This document shows, one piece after another, positions 60,995 to 64,000 of a DNA stretch of 64,000 bases. The stretch comes from Teretinema sp942493045 (GTDB lineage Bacteria > Spirochaetota > Spirochaetia > Treponematales > Treponemataceae). The notes below the pieces were generated by a model, which worked only from the letters and a program-made list of their open reading frames with translations, did no database searches and was not told the origin of the DNA. Location of the stretch: NCBI GenBank assembly GCA_942493045.1, contig OW818665.1, forward strand, positions 1,984,001 to 2,048,000, in the 5' to 3' direction. Positions within the stretch are counted from its first letter, which is position 1. Each line of letters opens with the position of its first letter. The position numbers and the translations under genes are program-made.

Positions 60995-62986
60995 TTATGA
61001 TAATTTAGTCAGCATATCAAAGACTGCCATCGGCATTGGAGGTTCTCCCGTCCCAAAACCGGATCCATCGCCAGCTATAAAATAGGAATGCGCTAATTGG
61101 GTAGACAGAATGGATACCACGCGCATGTTATCGGTGTTACTCATCTTCTCCCCACCAACCTTTTCACACTTGCTAAAAAGACGGGTTACCATAGAGGGAT
61201 CAAAAACGCCCGCTTTGCGCAACGCAGTTTCGGAACTCAACTCTTTTACCCAGTCTACACCTTCACCGCAAAAAAAACTTGATGCGTCAGGGGAACGATA
61301 CGGTTGTTTAGGCCGTTTTAGGATTGAAGCAGGAACAACGTCAGCAAATTCCTTTTTCAGAATATGCTTTTCATCCAGGACAAACAGTTTTTGCCAGGAG
61401 GGAAGCGAGTGCGCTAATTTCATAAAATCCGGATCCAAAAATGGAAAGCGGCCCTCTACTGAGTTCCCCATCAACATGCGGTCGCCTTGGGAGGAGAGAA
61501 TGTATCCGGGAAGGAGTGTCGTCAACTCCAGCCATTGAGCCCGGGAAATAGGTTCCCACTCCGAGAATTCGCGGGGCAAATCAGCTAGAAAACTCTGATC
61601 AGCCGAATAACCTTCCAGCCTGTCGCGGAACTCGGCCTTTAACATACCCTTGAGGGCACTGGTTGCGTCCCAGCGCGGACGATGCGAGAGCGCCGGATCC
61701 TGAGTATCCATATTTCGCCCGAAGAAGGCCTGGGCAAAGGCAGGCGCCTTGCCGGGAGAACGCTCCATCCAAGGATATAAAAGTTCAGCGGCTCTAGCCC
61801 GTCTGGAAGAAGTTTTATCTCTGCCCCAGAACAACCGCACCTTAGCCTCACGGAAGATATCGTAACCGGCCAGCATTTCATCCGAACCCTCTCCCGTAAC
61901 GACCACCTTATAACCGGCGTCGCGCACAAAGCGCGACAGCAAGAACATGGGCGCCGGTCCGGTTCGCAGTATCGGGCGTTCACCATGCCAAACCACTTCC
62001 GGGAAAACGGCGGCGATATCAGCTGCCGAAACTTCTAGACTGCGGTGCTCGGTACCCAGGCGTTCGGACATTTCACGTTGATAAATGCCTTCGTCAAATT
62101 CCGCATCTGTAAAACGCAGCGAAAAAGTGTGTAAGGGCACATCCGTATACTTGCTGATAATCGCCGAGGTGACGGAAGAATCGATTCCACCGGATAGATA
62201 GGCGCCAACAGGAACATCGCTGCGTAAAAAACGCAGGCGGGTAGAATCCACCAAAGCCTGTCGCAATCGCGCCCCGTTTTCTTCTATACTTGAGTCGACA
62301 ATATCAACGGCTTTTGGGAATTCTGTTTTCCAATGGGGCTTCTTTTCAAGTTTTCCATTTTTCAGTATCGCCCAATAACCCGGTTCTAGCTCACAGACGC
62401 CCTGATAAATTGTTTGAGGCGCTACGGTGGACCAAAACGTAAAGGTCTGATCCAAACCTGCCGGATCAAAGGCCCGGGTAACCGTCGCGTCGGCGAAAAG
62501 CGCCTTTACTTCGGAAGCGAACAAAAAACGTTGTCCCGAGAAAACATAATGCAAGGGAGCGATTCCCGCCGGATCTCGGGAGAGGATTAGTTCCCCCCGC
62601 TTATTGTCCCACAGAGCGATGGCCCATTGCCCATTGAATCTAGAAAAACAGTCCGGACCCCAGGCCTCCCAGGCATGCACGATCACTTCAGTGTCGGAAG
62701 CGGTTTTCATGCGATGGCCAAGAGCTGTCAACTCCCGTGAAAGCTCGATATAATTAAATATCTCACCATTAAAGGAAATCCAGATACTACCGTCTTCATT
62801 TGACAAGGGCTGGACGCCTCCCGCGGTATCGATAATCGCGAGCCTGGTATGTCCAAGAGCAGCACGACCGTCACGATAATAACCGGAGCCGTCTGGACCA
62901 CGATGAGCAAGCCGGCCGATCATCTTTTTGATTAGTTCTGGATCGGGCACTTGATAGGGCGATACAAATCCGCATATACCGCACAT
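60995..62986 (-). CDS. asnB: Asparagine synthetase (glutamine-hydrolysing)
   Basis: A 663-residue AsnB. The N-terminal nucleophile Cys2 (MCGICGFVS) and RLAHRGPDG glutaminase domain (~1-215) are followed by the synthetase domain with the PP-loop LSGGIDSSVTSAI and VTGEGSDEMLAGYD. AsnB-type enzymes in polysaccharide loci can amidate sugars or amino-acid decorations; the position between nadE, a small protein and a Wzz-like gene suggests this. It starts 2 bp after the small gene upstream. Confidence 0.93.
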   Translation of the reverse strand: MCGICGFVSPYQVPDPELIKKMIGRLAHRGPDGSGYYRDGRAALGHTRLAIIDTAGGVQPLSNEDGSIWISFNGEIFNYIELSRELTALGHRMKTASDTEVIVHAWEAWGPDCFSRFNGQWAIALWDNKRGELILSRDPAGIAPLHYVFSGQRFLFASEVKALFADATVTRAFDPAGLDQTFTFWSTVAPQTIYQGVCELEPGYWAILKNGKLEKKPHWKTEFPKAVDIVDSSIEENGARLRQALVDSTRLRFLRSDVPVGAYLSGGIDSSVTSAIISKYTDVPLHTFSLRFTDAEFDEGIYQREMSERLGTEHRSLEVSAADIAAVFPEVVWHGERPILRTGPAPMFLLSRFVRDAGYKVVVTGEGSDEMLAGYDIFREAKVRLFWGRDKTSSRRARAAELLYPWMERSPGKAPAFAQAFFGRNMDTQDPALSHRPRWDATSALKGMLKAEFRDRLEGYSADQSFLADLPREFSEWEPISRAQWLELTTLLPGYILSSQGDRMLMGNSVEGRFPFLDPDFMKLAHSLPSWQKLFVLDEKHILKKEFADVVPASILKRPKQPYRSPDASSFFCGEGVDWVKELSSETALRKAGVFDPSMVTRLFSKCEKVGGEKMSNTDNMRVVSILSTQLAHSYFIAGDGSGFGTGEPPMPMAVFDMLTKLS

Positions 62987-62988
62987 CG

Positions 62989-63195
62989 TTATACACCCAT
63001 TCTTTTGTATACAAAATTTCGAAGGTCTTCCGGTTTCGACAAGTTGATGGGCGAAATCTCATCATCGCTTAATCCCAACTTAAAACATTCCTCGACAAAC
63101 ATTGCCGATTCTACCGCCCGCAATTCAGGATCGGATAGCACAGTGGCAGAGGCTGAATAATCGCTCAGCAAGGCGTCAATTCTGCTTTTTTCCAT
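62989..63195 (-). CDS. Small protein, weakly carrier-protein-like
   Basis: A 68-residue acidic, helical protein encoded 2 bp upstream of asnB with GGAG before its ATG, so it is real and coupled. The C-terminal half (SAMFVEECFKLGLSDDEI, LRNFVYKRM) resembles helices II-IV of acyl carrier proteins, but the DSL phosphopantetheine site is absent, so it would not be loaded. I do not recognise the family. A partner or adaptor for the asparagine synthetase is the simplest guess. Confidence 0.72.
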   Translation of the reverse strand: MEKSRIDALLSDYSASATVLSDPELRAVESAMFVEECFKLGLSDDEISPINLSKPEDLRNFVYKRMGV

Positions 63196-63241
63196 ACTTT
63201 TTTACTCCGTTATCTTTTTTAAGGAAGCAACCTGAAAAGAG

Positions 63242-64000
63242 TCACTCCTTGACCAGGTATTTTCTCTTAAAAGTCCTTAAAAAATTAATCGCGAAGGCCA
63301 TTGCCGAGCTGCCTCCGAATCCCATCAAGAAAGCAATAATTACATAATTTTTTCTGCTTGGTCCGGCCTTCATATCAGGAACCTCAGCCAGTTCAAAAAC
63401 CTGGAACACAGGTTGACTTTCGGGAGCCAGTCGGGCAGCCTCGTATTGCGGCGATAAAGTATCATAAATCCGCTGCTGAACATCAAGTTCCGAGGCATAT
63501 TGTGAATAAGAAGGATGGATATCGGGAATGGTTTTCAACCGATAGGTTAACGTCGCAATGTCTTTTTTTACCTCTTCCAGCTTTTCTTCCAGAATCTGCT
63601 GCTGGTTCTGCCTGGCAAGGTTACGATTCTGTTGATACCATTCCTCAAGCAAGCCAATCAATCGATTCACCATATCCTTGGCACGCACGGGATCACTATC
63701 CGTGTACATAATTCGCATGATCGCGGTTGTCGAAGAATAATTAAACTGATAGCGGGCAATTATCGAATCGCGAATCTGACCCTTAGTTCTGGAATCGTTT
63801 TCCTTAATAAGGTCAAATTCATCTATCAATTGATCAACGATAGTCCTGCTGCGCATCAGCTCCATAATTTGGGCGCCATAATCAAAACCACGCATGCTAT
63901 TCGTGGGGTTAATGCCAAGCGCGGACAGAATACTGCTGCTGATATCATTCTGATTACTCTGCTGGATAAGGATTTTAGCATGCGCGGTATAATAATTCGG
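63242..64000 (-). CDS. Wzz/GNVR-type chain-length determinant (5' end outside window)
   Basis: The frame is open to the right edge; the Met at 63895 is internal, since the codons before it continue a Wzz-like sequence (YYTAHAKILIQQSNQNDISS). What is seen is the membrane-distal coiled-coil part (QNRNLARQNQQQILEEKLEEVKKDIATL), the GNVR-like region, then FELAEVPDMKAGPSRKNYVIIAFLMGFGGSSAMAFAI, the Pro-rich segment and second TM helix. No tyrosine kinase domain is fused at the C-terminus, which ends FKRKYLVKE. It should set polysaccharide chain length at the inner membrane. Confidence 0.88.
   Translation of the reverse strand, partial: PNYYTAHAKILIQQSNQNDISSSILSALGINPTNSMRGFDYGAQIMELMRSRTIVDQLIDEFDLIKENDSRTKGQIRDSIIARYQFNYSSTTAIMRIMYTDSDPVRAKDMVNRLIGLLEEWYQQNRNLARQNQQQILEEKLEEVKKDIATLTYRLKTIPDIHPSYSQYASELDVQQRIYDTLSPQYEAARLAPESQPVFQVFELAEVPDMKAGPSRKNYVIIAFLMGFGGSSAMAFAINFLRTFKRKYLVKE

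Overview
The window looks like a chromosomal segment of a free-living or host-associated spirochaete (order Spirochaetales, moderately GC-rich; genus not assignable from sequence alone). Pointers are a TPR protein resembling the periplasmic flagellar collar protein FlcA, a DUF2259 secreted protein, a 7TMR-DISM diguanylate cyclase, an ODP-type diiron oxygen-sensor domain, and several large proteins I recognise only as spirochaete-like. Genes are dense on both strands, and I see no insertion sequences, prophage or CRISPR.

Layout. 1-4.3 kb: a hybrid histidine kinase, truncated by the left edge, overlapping a REC-GGDEF diguanylate cyclase. 4.3-7.1 kb: pyrB-pyrI-pyrC pyrimidine operon. 7.2-14 kb: sugar-type ABC importer without an ATPase, a second solute-binding lipoprotein, and a convergent YesM/YesN-type two-component pair behind purD. 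15.4-27.8 kb: housekeeping and unknown genes (panE-like, phosphoesterase, hisC, a 639-residue unknown, a U32 protein with a basic tail, an LTD lipoprotein, DUF2259, a lipid-kinase-like protein, an NYN-LOTUS protein). 27.8-28.4 kb: tRNA-Val(CAC) followed by three tandem ~145-bp repeats, each carrying the 3' half of that tRNA interrupted by a double hairpin. 28.5-34.7 kb: FlcA-like collar protein with a disordered motif-rich N-terminus, a glycogen-binding-like exported protein, a GT-B-like enzyme and a small beta-barrel. 34.8-38 kb: NtrC-type regulator, sensor kinase and a small exported protein behind a perfect sigma-54 promoter. 38.2-46.4 kb: diguanylate cyclase, adenosylcobalamin ribonucleotide reductase, MarC, CotH and an EAL protein. 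46.5-56.3 kb: a second-messenger locus. 56.3-64 kb: acyl-CoA ligase, then a surface-polysaccharide locus (SLBB export protein, acpS, nadE, asnB, a small protein and a Wzz-like protein cut by the right edge).

The most interesting system is at 47.3-56.3 kb. An ODP diiron domain is fused to a class III adenylyl cyclase with a complete set of catalytic residues. It is followed by a stand-alone class III cyclase with its own promoter and a FecR lipoprotein. On the opposite strand lie a cyclic-nucleotide-binding protein and a cyclic-nucleotide-binding/HD-GYP protein, with an NtrC-like regulator whose receiver is degenerate. The inference is an oxygen-sensing cAMP circuit that feeds into c-di-GMP turnover; the window also has two apparently active GGDEF proteins and one degenerate-GGDEF/EAL protein.

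A second theme is transcript architecture. At least eight genes without a Shine-Dalgarno sequence have a -10 hexamer exactly 6-7 nt before the start codon, often with a -35 hexamer 17 nt further upstream. This predicts leaderless mRNAs and resolves several start codons, for example the stand-alone cyclase. Start choices below use this rule or a clear ribosome-binding site.
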